A stretch of DNA of 5,428 nt from Gammaproteobacteria bacterium (GCA_002400805.1 NVRG01000086.1:1-5428); one strand, 5' to 3'; counted from the first letter of the stretch, positions 1-4,990 are shown. Notes: a model not told the origin generated them from the letters alone. Program-made: numbers and translations.

Positions 1-30
1 TGTACCAGAGGTTCATATTAACCTAAAACC
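1..30 (-). repeat. Copy 1 of a 30-bp direct repeat at a cassette 3' end
   Basis: Positions 1-30 match 4995-5024 in the same orientation at 25 of 30 positions without gaps, including a perfect 15-bp core at 16-30. Weaker similarity continues to about position 50. This copy lies just downstream of the broken GFA-family gene. The other copy lies directly upstream of the attC at 4934-4990. By analogy the attC of the GFA cassette probably begins just beyond the left edge of the window; that is an inference. Confidence 0.6.
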
Positions 31-58
31 TATCTGTACAATATTTGATCGACACATT

Positions 59-414
59 TCACATTGCTGCCAAAATGAGCTCCTCGCGAAACCGCTGAAT
101 TTTAGTTAAAGCGGACTTAAAAGACCTGTACGCACACCTCTGACCAGGCACGTATTTTTCGTTTTCACTTACGAGATTTGACCCACAGATTGAACAAAAC
201 GTTTTAATTACATTCTCTGACGAGTGAAAACGAGAAAGCAGATTTTCACCCCTAATCCAACTAAATTGACTTCTATTTATAGTAGATCGTGTACGAAACG
301 CCGCACCATGCCACCTTCTACATTTCGAACAGTGCAGTTAAAGATTGGCCCCAATTCACCAGAGATTTCATATTGAATTCCTTCGCACAAGCATTTACCT
401 GTTAATTTCTGCAT
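59..414 (-). pseudogene. GFA/CENP-V family zinc protein (glutathione-dependent formaldehyde-activating-like), frameshifted
   Basis: Read from ATG 414, the protein begins MQKLTGKCLCEGIQYEISG and then reaches NC at codon 27. This is the GFA-fold N-terminus with its structural Cys-x-Cys pair (C8, C10). The frame then runs to an early stop at 277-279, giving only 45 residues. Moving to the other frame just after codon 27 restores the family motif CSKCRRWHGAAF (from 331), followed by a CSIC zinc pair (196-185), and runs to TGA at 59-61. The simplest explanation is one lost base in a CAC codon at about 333, which broke the NCHCSKC motif. The repaired product would be about 118 aa, slightly short for the family. 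The last 30 residues do not resemble the usual C-terminus, so a second lesion is possible. The family binds zinc through these cysteines and is often annotated as S-(hydroxymethyl)glutathione synthase, although most members have unknown substrates. A good ribosome binding site (AGGGA, 7 nt before ATG) follows the cassette boundary directly, as expected for a cassette gene. Confidence 0.85.
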
Positions 415-432
415 ATGAATTTCCCTAGATAC

Positions 433-509
433 TCTTAACGTTGGCAGCAAGTGCTGCGTTGTGGCGAATCCACGCTATTAAGCAGTCACGCTGTCTACCC
501 TTGTTATGT
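433..509 (-). other. attC recombination site of the thioesterase cassette
   Basis: On the minus strand, R''-like ACATAAC (509-503) overlaps the stop codon of the thioesterase gene, and R'-like GTTAAGA (439-433) ends the site. Between them, L''-like 493-482 (CAGCGTGACTGC) pairs with L'-like 457-445 (GCAGCACTTGCTG) apart from small bulges, and an inner hairpin GTGG...CCAC sits at 461-473. At 77 nt it has the size and nested-stem layout of attC. Both cores deviate from RYYYAAC/GTTRRRY, so it is less canonical than the 57-nt sites. The next gene starts 18 nt past the core, which supports a cassette junction here. Confidence 0.65.
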
Positions 510-902
510 TTTTACCCTGTTTAAAGCACCTTGCACCAAACGTTCTGTTTTAACAATTGCTCTTGTATGGGTGCCACTGCCAGCTTTACCGCCTTCATCA
601 TACATTTCGACTTCAAATTTGTATAATTTCCCTTCCATGCCTTTATATATAGCATCAACCCTAATTTCTTCATCAACTGGGGTGGCTGCAAAGTGATTTA
701 CATTGACGTTTACCCCAACTGATAATTCCTCATCAGCAAGTAACGATTTCATCAAGCGCGCTGCAGCTAACTCCATGAGCGCGATCATTCTCGACGTTGC
801 AAACACTTCTGGAAAGTCGTCTTGCTCATCAATAGATAATTCTTTAGCTAAATCCTTTGACTGCACTATATATTTCAATTCTATTTTACTTTCTACTTCC
901 AA
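504..902 (-). CDS. FlK-like hot-dog fold acyl-CoA thioesterase (fluoroacetyl-CoA thioesterase family)
   Basis: This 132-aa cytoplasmic protein matches the single-domain hot-dog thioesterase family typified by Streptomyces cattleya FlK. The block FPEVFATSRMIALME (30-44), then VGVNVNVNHFAATPV (62-76) and GSGTHTR (108-114) correspond to the FlK active-site regions. T36, E44 and H70 align with the FlK catalytic Thr42, Glu50 and His76. F30 aligns with the lid residue Phe36, but the position of the second lid residue, Phe33, is Gln27. The enzyme therefore looks active as an acyl-CoA thioesterase, while specificity for fluoroacetyl-CoA cannot be assumed. The start is TTG at 902, supported by a perfect AAGGAG six bases upstream; the next Met (39) lies inside the conserved domain. 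The stop TAA (506-504) is embedded in the R'' of the attC at 433-509, and the start lies 33 nt beyond the core of the attC at 929-985. This is textbook cassette architecture. No promoter of its own is evident, so expression probably depends on upstream readthrough. Confidence 0.9.
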   Translation of the reverse strand: MEVESKIELKYIVQSKDLAKELSIDEQDDFPEVFATSRMIALMELAAARLMKSLLADEELSVGVNVNVNHFAATPVDEEIRVDAIYKGMEGKLYKFEVEMYDEGGKAGSGTHTRAIVKTERLVQGALNRVKT

Positions 903-908
903 TTTGCG

Positions 909-914
909 CTCCTT
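909..914 (-). promoter_or_regulatory. Strong Shine-Dalgarno fixing a TTG start
   Basis: AAGGAG on the minus strand lies 6 nt upstream of TTG 902. No ATG or GTG is suitably placed, so this site decides the start of the FlK-like gene. Confidence 0.8.
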
Positions 915-928
915 AAATTTCGGCTGAA

Positions 929-985
929 ATATAACTCCTAATTGAGACGCGTGCGTTATGCGCCGCTTTCAAATTTCTTGTTAGA
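929..985 (-). other. attC recombination site (57 nt)
   Basis: Minus strand: R'' CTCTAAC followed by AAG (986-977), L''-like TTTGAAAGCG, L'-like CGCGTCTCAATT, and R' GTTATAT (935-929). TAAC pairs with GTTA, and AATtTGA pairs with TCAATT leaving one extrahelical T. The layout resembles the short attC of aadA cassettes (TAACAATTCGTTCAAG...TTAACTCAAGCGTTAG, recalled from knowledge). It aligns over all 57 positions, without gaps, with the site at 4934-4990 (about 37 identities, concentrated in the core and L boxes). It marks the boundary between the lipoprotein block and the thioesterase cassette. Confidence 0.8.
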
Positions 986-1017
986 GTATATCAGAGATAC
1001 GCCCTATCAATAGACTT

Positions 1018-1233
1018 CTAAGAAGACAGCTGCTTCCACATTATAGTCATTGGGTCTTGTTTAGAGCTATTATCAAACAAGGGGTTTTGTTGCCCCTTGA
1101 AGCAAGACATGCAGCTGCCTAGTACGAACACTTCCACATAACACCCGAACATAAGCAAAAGCGGCCATTCGTGAAGGGTGATTTTATAGGGTATGGAGGC
1201 CAGGGTCGCTATGGCACTATACATTGCGGTCAT
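1018..1233 (-). CDS. Possible small membrane-associated protein, unidentified; may be non-coding
   Basis: A 71-codon frame opens at ATG 1233, 33 nt after the stop of the 208-aa gene. The product would have a moderately hydrophobic first half (about residues 5-45, including WPLLLMFGCYVEVFVLGS), three cysteines in the middle and a polar tail. I do not recognise it. Against coding: there is no Shine-Dalgarno before ATG 1233 or before the next Met, the middle holds two competing hairpins (1056-1081 and 1078-1099), and parts of the stretch recur after the 177-aa lipoprotein gene with a frame-disrupting 85-nt difference. The segment fills the gap between the 208-aa gene and attC 929-985. It may instead be a structured 3' untranslated region or a decayed cassette or attC. 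Confidence 0.25.
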   Translation of the reverse strand: MTAMYSAIATLASIPYKITLHEWPLLLMFGCYVEVFVLGSCMSCFKGQQNPLFDNSSKQDPMTIMWKQLSS

Positions 1234-1235
1234 AT
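1122..1235 (-). repeat. Long copy of a module found downstream of both lipoprotein gene groups
   Basis: Two blocks bound this copy: 1122-1139 (plus strand gtacgaacacttccacat) and 1221-1235 (acattgcggtcatat). The same two blocks occur fused at 3041-3072. The second block matches at 14 of 15 positions. The segment between the two acat tetramers (1136-1139 and 1221-1224) is exactly what is absent from the short copy. Confidence 0.6.
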
Positions 1236-1266
1236 CGAATAAGAGAAACTATGTGTGTAGATACCG

Positions 1267-1893
1267 TTAGAAATAGTTCTTTATAGCATCAAATAACGAA
1301 CCTGGTTTCTCTTCCACTCCATCCCTTTCTATTCCAAGTAATTGATCACATACCGTCGGCAGGTCATTAACTATGTCGATATAAGCCCATGTAATTGATC
1401 GGTTGATCGCAGTATGATAACTACCCCAGGGACGAGTTGAACCAAGCCCGCGATATCTTTTACTTACTGTCTTTTCACCTGGAATTGAAAAATACATAGT
1501 CAGTGCTGTAACACCGTATAAATGAGTACTCCTTACATATGCATACAGTCTTGTCAGATGAGGAGTTACGACCACATCAACAGCTTCCGGAGAAAGCTCA
1601 GGAATAATATGGGGATTAAGTAAATCGGCACTCGCAGCAGAGAACCAATCATCTATCCCTAAAGACATAATGGGATCTAATGGAGTTGCGCCTAAAGTAA
1701 TTTTATTCTGTCTGTCATCGACAAAGTGTTGAAACAGAAATCTACAATCAATGCTCTTTTTATATGACTCATAACCAACTTTTGGTTGGTCACTATAAAT
1801 CAACGACATAACTGCATCATTAGAGTAAACGATTCCTGAACCGACTAGCAGCCAGATTACAATAAGAACTCTTAACAAAGATGTGTTTTTCAC
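1267..1893 (-). CDS. Exported (periplasmic) protein of unknown function, 208 aa
   Basis: The protein opens with a typical Sec signal peptide: KNTSLLR, then a hydrophobic core (about 9-22), with probable cleavage after VYS (residue 24). No lipobox is present. The mature part has exactly two cysteines, C50 and C182, which could form a disulfide in the periplasm. A central stretch (about 108-150) is predicted to be beta-rich, ending in KRYRGLGSTRPWGSYHTAIN. I do not recognise the family. The YRG...INR...W pattern loosely recalls small envelope lipoproteins of the YajG/TolB-N type, but this is weak. The start is GTG at 1893, overlapping the TAG stop of the 324-aa lipoprotein by one base (TAGTG), with AAGGGGGG about 5 nt upstream. 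Translation is therefore very likely coupled, and the two products probably act together in the envelope. The stop lies in a TTCTAAC sequence resembling an attC R'' core, but no matching R' could be assigned. Confidence 0.87.
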   Translation of the reverse strand: MKNTSLLRVLIVIWLLVGSGIVYSNDAVMSLIYSDQPKVGYESYKKSIDCRFLFQHFVDDRQNKITLGATPLDPIMSLGIDDWFSAASADLLNPHIIPELSPEAVDVVVTPHLTRLYAYVRSTHLYGVTALTMYFSIPGEKTVSKRYRGLGSTRPWGSYHTAINRSITWAYIDIVNDLPTVCDQLLGIERDGVEEKPGSLFDAIKNYF

Positions 1894-2867
1894 TACTGCC
1901 CCCCTTTTGAGCTATTGCAATGGCTCACACTCTTGCCATCTAGGCCAGCACTTAACAAAGCTGTTGTTGGAAATAAATATATTGCACCATCTTTAGACCC
2001 TCTTAAGGCAACCCAGTCAGTATCATTTAAGACAATCTCACCTTTTACAATACTCTTGTCATACGGACCAAAATGGTATGCCTTGGCTGATTCCAAACAG
2101 TTTTTGTTTAACTTTGGATTAAGGTCATAGTTAAGCATTAGTGAAACCAAAGATGCACTTTCCTCTAAGGTACTCACAAATAACGCACCATCATGCCTCC
2201 CCCAGAGACTAAGAGAGTCCCCCTTCCCAGGACCAACCTGGTCCGACTGATAGACAAAAGTATTATAGTAACCAGGCTTTCTCTTTTGAATAACATTATC
2301 TTCAGTCTCATCCATGTCAAAAGGCTTCTTTTCTACAGACTTTTTAGGCACTCCACCAAAATATAACTTTGCTGAAGTCGTTGTTTGCAAAGTTTTGGCA
2401 TCATTCACAAAGTAGTATTGATTCTCGATATAGAGTAAAGCCTCCCCTTCGACTAATGCATCAATCTTATCTTCTAATTTCTTGCTTGATAATTTGATAG
2501 TTTGTGCAGACTCCTGCTTTCCAATAATTGAGTAATGCCCCGTTGATTCTATATAAATCCCGTTACCAAGTATCTTCCTCACATCTATCTTTTCAGTAAC
2601 CTCATAAAACTTATCCATTAGTTTCTTCTCGGACTGGCTCGCCCAATAGTTAAAAGAGTCTCCCATATCTTGACCAACAATCCTGACACCTGTTGCATCG
2701 GGTGAAAGACTTAACAAAAAGCGAACTTCATCCTGAACAACCAAATTATATATCTTAATAACATTGAGATTTTCGCGTTGACTTGGGGTCATTTCAATAT
2801 TGACAGGCCTTACAGCACAAGATATTACAAACAAAGAAAAGACTGAGATTAAAAATACCTTAAACAC
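1893..2867 (-). CDS. Outer-membrane-type lipoprotein of unknown function, 324 aa
   Basis: From GTG 2867 the protein begins MFKVFLISVFSLFVISC, a compact lipoprotein signal with lipobox VISC. C17 is the acylated residue and the following Ala-Val favours outer-membrane sorting. A longer frame from TTG 2900 exists, but a perfect AAGGAG lies 6 nt before the GTG, so the GTG is preferred. The mature protein has an N-terminal region including a QSEKKLMDKFYEVTEK helix, a central beta-rich portion, and a charged, probably flexible linker (about 175-198, rich in K, E and D). A C-terminal domain follows, with two further cysteines (C257, C317) that could form a disulfide and the segment DTDWVALRGSKDGAIYLFPT. 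I recognise no family. It is the first gene of a two-gene unit, with a likely promoter about 70 nt upstream, and its stop overlaps the start of the 208-aa gene. Confidence 0.9.
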   Translation of the reverse strand: MFKVFLISVFSLFVISCAVRPVNIEMTPSQRENLNVIKIYNLVVQDEVRFLLSLSPDATGVRIVGQDMGDSFNYWASQSEKKLMDKFYEVTEKIDVRKILGNGIYIESTGHYSIIGKQESAQTIKLSSKKLEDKIDALVEGEALLYIENQYYFVNDAKTLQTTTSAKLYFGGVPKKSVEKKPFDMDETEDNVIQKRKPGYYNTFVYQSDQVGPGKGDSLSLWGRHDGALFVSTLEESASLVSLMLNYDLNPKLNKNCLESAKAYHFGPYDKSIVKGEIVLNDTDWVALRGSKDGAIYLFPTTALLSAGLDGKSVSHCNSSKGGQ

Positions 2868-2873
2868 CAAACA

Positions 2874-2879
2874 CTCCTT
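2874..2879 (-). promoter_or_regulatory. Shine-Dalgarno fixing the GTG start of the 324-aa lipoprotein
   Basis: AAGGAG on the minus strand, 6 nt upstream of GTG 2867-2865. It favours this start over TTG 2900, and the result is a normal short lipoprotein signal peptide. Confidence 0.75.
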
Positions 2880-2935
2880 AAAAAACTTGAACGAATGCAA
2901 AACACACTACCTTATGCGCCACTATCTGCGTCGTA

Positions 2936-2965
2936 ATTCTAACATTTCACAAACTGACTACTCAA
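2936..2965 (-). promoter_or_regulatory. Likely sigma70 promoter for the 324-aa/208-aa gene pair
   Basis: Minus strand: -35 TTGAGT (2965-2960), 18-nt spacer, -10 TAGAAT (2941-2936) preceded by TGT, an extended -10. Transcription would start near 2929, giving a leader of about 60 nt before GTG 2867. Its position in the 2868-3079 gap suggests that the downstream pair is expressed independently of the upstream lipoprotein/ferredoxin group. The call rests on motif similarity only. Confidence 0.5.
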
Positions 2966-3040
2966 TCGAAAAATAACGTACACCTACTATACGAAACTGG
3001 CGAAGAGCTAATTAAGCCATTTCCTTTATGATTGGTTTTT

Positions 3041-3072
3041 GTACGACACCCACTTCCACATTGCGGCCATAT
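3041..3072 (-). repeat. Short (deleted) copy of the module at 1122-1235
   Basis: This copy sits 8 nt after the stop of the 177-aa lipoprotein gene. It carries both blocks of the long copy directly joined through a single acat. The rest of the gap to 2936 shows no attC, no clear terminator and no convincing gene. A 14-codon frame (3070-3026, MAAMWKWVSYKNQS) begins here but has no clear ribosome binding site. Confidence 0.55.
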
Positions 3073-3079
3073 TCTCTTT

Positions 3080-3613
3080 CTAAGCTGAGCGATCAAATGT
3101 AGCGAAAGTAATAGCCATTATTGGAAGCACAACTGCGTCGTAGGCTACTGTCGCGGGAGTGACTGCTATCTTCTTAATCGTATCCATAGATCTGGATGGC
3201 CTCTTTATTTCTAAAACTAGTGGTTGATCTAGTTTAACATAGGGGAATTTACCTTCCATTTTGTATCTCTCACCTATTAAATCGGCAGAGAATCTACGCC
3301 TCACAGGGTTGTTGGAATTTTTACCCTGAATAACTATTACTAATTCTCCTTCGATTCGATTTTTTTGATCAACAGAGAAGTCCATCTTATTAATAAAAAG
3401 ATCAGTCTCTTCATGCGTCAATAATAAGTCTTTGAATTCGGAATCGACATCGAATCTATAGGCGTATTTTTTACCAGAGACAAATAACACATTATCGTTC
3501 TTGGCAACAAATATCCCAACCACCACTTCTTCATAAGTGGGCGCAGCCTTCCACATGGATGTCGTACAACCACACATGACTAATAGAATCGTATAAAAGA
3601 AAATCCTTAGCAT
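3080..3613 (-). CDS. Putative lipoprotein of unknown function, 177 aa
   Basis: From ATG 3613 the product starts MLRIFFYTILLVMCGCTTS, a short hydrophobic signal with a probable lipobox MCGC (C16 acylated). The box is imperfect because Met replaces the usual Leu/Val at -3. An upstream in-frame ATG at 3640 would add nine polar residues before the signal, overlaps the ferredoxin gene by 19 nt and has no ribosome binding site, so I prefer 3613, although its own GGTAAG is weak. The mature part is probably beta-rich, with a central basic stretch (PVRRRF). It ends in a hydrophobic segment, KIAVTPATVAYDAVVLPIMA (about 148-167), a TP-x-TVA-x-D pattern that recurs at the C-termini of small enterobacterial and vibrio lipoproteins. 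No specific function can be assigned. The start lies 8 nt after the ferredoxin stop, so it is probably co-transcribed with it and with the 140-aa lipoprotein. Confidence 0.83.
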   Translation of the reverse strand: MLRIFFYTILLVMCGCTTSMWKAAPTYEEVVVGIFVAKNDNVLFVSGKKYAYRFDVDSEFKDLLLTHEETDLFINKMDFSVDQKNRIEGELVIVIQGKNSNNPVRRRFSADLIGERYKMEGKFPYVKLDQPLVLEIKRPSRSMDTIKKIAVTPATVAYDAVVLPIMAITFATFDRSA

Positions 3614-3621
3614 ATTGTTTC

Positions 3622-3978
3622 TTACCAAAGCTTCCACCATTTATTTGTACTTGGAACAACCGAACCAATAATAGATAGTTTGAAATCAGACACGCTAGGA
3701 TGGACTCTACGTAATATATCTTTATCCTTTCCCCCATATCTTACAGCATCAACGCAACACACTTCAGTAGCACCGATTGCCTGTGCAATTTCTTCTAAAT
3801 TATTTGGTTGCCGTACAAAATAAGTATCATAATTTTCACCCTCTAAAGGAGCCATTAAGTCTCGAGCTTCATTTTCGGGTAAATCACAAGCCATACAATC
3901 GCTACACCATTGGCCATTGATGTCTTTTGTTCCCGTTGTATAGAAGTCGCCTTCTACATTTTTGGGGAAGCGATTCAT
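3622..3978 (-). CDS. Ferredoxin-like iron-sulfur protein, 118 aa
   Basis: This soluble cytoplasmic protein has no signal peptide. The opening MNRFPKNVEGDFYTTG, the cluster motif C25-x2-C28-x2-C31, a Pro five residues later than usual for classical ferredoxins, and the distal VCCVDAVRYGGKD (C74, C75) match a family of small single-cluster proteins usually annotated simply as ferredoxin. That family begins with a GDFY motif and ends its core at C.A.RYGG. C25, C28, C31 and one of C74/C75 could ligate a [4Fe-4S] cluster. Cluster type and redox partner are unknown. The last 27 residues (from RRVHPSVSDF) extend past the conserved core. The start lies 5 nt after the stop of the 140-aa lipoprotein with only a weak GGAAA-type ribosome site, so translation probably depends on coupling. 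A cytoplasmic redox protein amid envelope lipoproteins is unusual. Family assignment is from recognition of the motif pattern, not a search. Confidence 0.82.
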   Translation of the reverse strand: MNRFPKNVEGDFYTTGTKDINGQWCSDCMACDLPENEARDLMAPLEGENYDTYFVRQPNNLEEIAQAIGATEVCCVDAVRYGGKDKDILRRVHPSVSDFKLSIIGSVVPSTNKWWKLW

Positions 3979-3983
3979 TATAA

Positions 3984-4406
3984 CTATTTTCCATGCTGGG
4001 ATGTGGATGCATCAACATCCCACGTCGTTTCTTCTATTTGTACGGTAAAAGTATAATGTTCTAGGTCAATGATAGGTTTAGCATAATAAACTTTTCCTGC
4101 TTCAACTGTTGCCTCTATGTCTGTTACGCCGACCATTTTAGGGATATTGACCTGAAATGTTAACGTTTTATCACCAGGAGGCATTTCCCATCTGTGTGCA
4201 CCCCAATTCCAAATAGTCACGGGTGACTCCCCATTCACCAAATTCAGTTTAAGAGCACCTGCATCAGTAATCATCGGGGTATTCTGCGAAACAATCGTAG
4301 CAATATCGTCTCGGTGCTTCTGCTCCCCCAAGTAAAATCTGTGTGTTGTTCCGCATCCTGATATTAAGAGCGTAATTAAAGCGATTGTTATTGAATTCTT
4401 CGGCAT
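3984..4406 (-). CDS. Lipoprotein of unknown function, 140 aa
   Basis: The signal MPKNSITIALITLLISGC carries a good lipobox ISGC (C18 acylated; Gly-Thr follow, consistent with the outer membrane). The mature 122 residues are probably all-beta. NLVNGESPVTIWNWGAHRWE leads to an MPPGDKTLTFQV motif (about 76-87) and then EAGKVYYAKPIID. The PPG-x-x-x-L and AGK-x-YY elements resemble the immunoglobulin-like domain in small DUF2846-type lipoproteins, where a carbohydrate- or peptide-binding role is only suspected; this is a loose resemblance. The start ATG 4406 has AGGAG 9 nt upstream. The gene follows the 24-codon mini-lipoprotein by 23 nt and is followed after 5 nt by the ferredoxin-like gene, so all four to the end of the 177-aa gene probably form one transcript. 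Confidence 0.88.
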   Translation of the reverse strand: MPKNSITIALITLLISGCGTTHRFYLGEQKHRDDIATIVSQNTPMITDAGALKLNLVNGESPVTIWNWGAHRWEMPPGDKTLTFQVNIPKMVGVTDIEATVEAGKVYYAKPIIDLEHYTFTVQIEETTWDVDASTSQHGK

Positions 4407-4429
4407 GATATTGATCTCCTATGTTCAAA

Positions 4430-4504
4430 CTACTTATTCCATCTTCCAGCCATATTACACCCGGCTAATATGAAGGAAAAAACTAACATCCTCCAATACT
4501 TCAT
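4430..4504 (-). CDS. 24-aa mini-lipoprotein (entericidin-like in form)
   Basis: ATG 4504 to TAG 4430 encodes MKYWRMLVFSFILAGC, then NMAGRWNK. This is a complete lipoprotein signal: positively charged start, hydrophobic core, lipobox LAGC with C16 as the acylated residue. Only nine residues would remain after processing, ending in Arg-Trp-Asn-Lys. AGGAAG lies about 5 nt upstream of the ATG. The start is 17 nt from the cassette boundary at GTTACAA (4527-4521), the usual place for the first gene of a cassette. Entericidin-type peptides have the same layout (LxGCN...) but are longer, so either a genuine lipopeptide or a truncated lipoprotein is possible. It was found by reading the gap before the 140-aa gene and is easily missed by gene callers because of its length. 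Confidence 0.6.
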   Translation of the reverse strand: MKYWRMLVFSFILAGCNMAGRWNK

Positions 4505-4520
4505 TCTTGCTTCCTAAAGG

Positions 4521-4592
4521 TTGTAACACACAAAAGTACGCGCACAAAACTCAAGTGAGGAATATTGGGCGCAGTGGCTTTAATTGTTATGC
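4521..4592 (-). other. attC recombination site of the GNAT cassette (72 nt)
   Basis: Minus strand: R'' GCATAAC (4592-4586) starts 2 nt after the GNAT stop, and R' GTTACAA (4527-4521) ends the site. TAAC pairs with GTTA. L''-like AAAGCCACTGCGC (4581-4569) pairs with L'-like GCGCGTACTTT (4543-4533) as AAAG/CTTT, AC/GT and GCGC/GCGC, leaving unpaired cc and t on one side, the kind of extrahelical bases expected in attC. The R'' form GCATAACAA is also seen in Vibrio-type repeats. R' deviates from GTTRRRY. Confidence 0.7.
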
Positions 4593-4594
4593 AC

Positions 4595-4912
4595 TTAATG
4601 TTCGGTGCCTGCATATACCCACATAGGCTCAGTTCTACCTGCACGCTCAAAGCCCAAGGCTTTATAGAACTCTATAGCTTCCCCATCGGCGGTAAGCATG
4701 TGCGGATAATATACCACTAGGTGCCCATCAGAGATCGCGTTACCCACACCAATCAGTTGCCCATCTATACGCGCAGTAACTAGTGTGTGGGAGTTGCGAA
4801 GAGCAAGTAATAACTGATCAGGTTTATCAGCCGAAGACCATTCATTTGCACGGTAGATATCTACGACTTCGGCATCTTCAATCTCGCCATTGAGTTCAAC
4901 TTTAACATCCAT
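4595..4912 (-). CDS. GNAT-family N-acetyltransferase with internal deletion of the acetyl-CoA-binding motif
   Basis: The 105-aa product from ATG 4912 begins MDVKVELNGEI, and its flanks match a well-populated single-domain GNAT family: YRANEWSSADKPDQLLLALRNS, LIGVGNAISDGHLVVYYPHM and, at the end, ADGEAIEFYKALGFERAG followed by EPMWVYAG. In normal relatives (about 135 aa) YYPH is followed by a strand, the Q/R-x-x-G-x-G/A pyrophosphate loop and a helix of about 25-30 residues before the FH-x-x-ML-x-AD segment. Here PHML runs straight into TADG at residues 70-76. The frame is kept, which suggests deletion between two short CACATGCT-like repeats. Without motif A the protein is probably unable to bind acetyl-CoA. 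An in-frame GTG at 4942 would add ten residues, but it lies inside the preceding attC and has no ribosome site; family alignment favours 4912. The stop abuts the attC at 4521-4592, so this is a single-gene cassette of about 413 bp. Confidence 0.85.
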   Translation of the reverse strand: MDVKVELNGEIEDAEVVDIYRANEWSSADKPDQLLLALRNSHTLVTARIDGQLIGVGNAISDGHLVVYYPHMLTADGEAIEFYKALGFERAGRTEPMWVYAGTEH

Positions 4913-4933
4913 ATTTACTTCGATTCCAATTTT

Positions 4934-4990
4934 GTATAACACTTGATTGAGTTGCGCGTATATTACGTCTTTTTCAAGTTAATTGTTAAG
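4934..4990 (-). other. attC recombination site (57 nt)
   Basis: Minus strand: R'' GCTTAAC (4991-4985) fits RYYYAAC exactly. L''-like AACTTGAAAAAG, L'-like CAACTCAATCAAGT and R' GTTATAC (4940-4934) follow. TAAC/GTTA pair, as do ACTTGA/TCAAGT. Length and landmarks equal those of 929-985. It is the attC of the cassette formerly to its right, and its R' opens the GNAT cassette 22 nt before that gene's ATG. Confidence 0.8.

Noticed and set aside
98..116. Hairpin CCGCT/AGCGG around 92-114 as a terminator or attC stem
   Set aside because: Only five base pairs, no U-run on either strand, and it lies inside the broken GFA reading frame.
451..927. Plus-strand open frames at 451-696 and 703-927
   Set aside because: They lie antisense over the FlK-like gene and attC, have no ribosome sites and no recognisable protein features, while the minus strand carries a convincing enzyme.
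1135..1270. A full-length (about 130 nt) attC from TTCTAAC (1264) to GTTATGT (1141)
   Set aside because: The cores and length would suit, but I could not pair L''/L' boxes convincingly; only a short ACATA/TATGT match was found.
1915..2130. Plus-strand open frame of 71 codons
   Set aside because: Antisense to the 324-aa lipoprotein gene, with no ribosome binding site and no family features.
2868..2900. TTG 2900 as start of the large lipoprotein
   Set aside because: It puts eleven extra residues before the signal peptide; GTG 2867 has a perfect AAGGAG at ideal spacing.
2937..3079. An attC ending at GTTAGAA (2943-2937) after the 177-aa lipoprotein gene
   Set aside because: No R'' with AAC and no complementary L boxes are present. 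The GTTAGAA overlaps a better-supported promoter -10.
3614..3640. ATG 3640 as start of the 177-aa lipoprotein
   Set aside because: It overlaps the ferredoxin gene by 19 nt, lacks a ribosome site and adds a polar extension before the signal peptide.
3531..3737. Minus-strand 68-codon frame overlapping the ferredoxin and 177-aa lipoprotein genes
   Set aside because: It is out of frame with both supported genes and spans their junction, so it is a shadow frame.
4913..4942. GTG 4942 as start of the GNAT gene
   Set aside because: It lies within the attC at 4934-4990 and has no ribosome site; relatives begin at MDVKVELNG.
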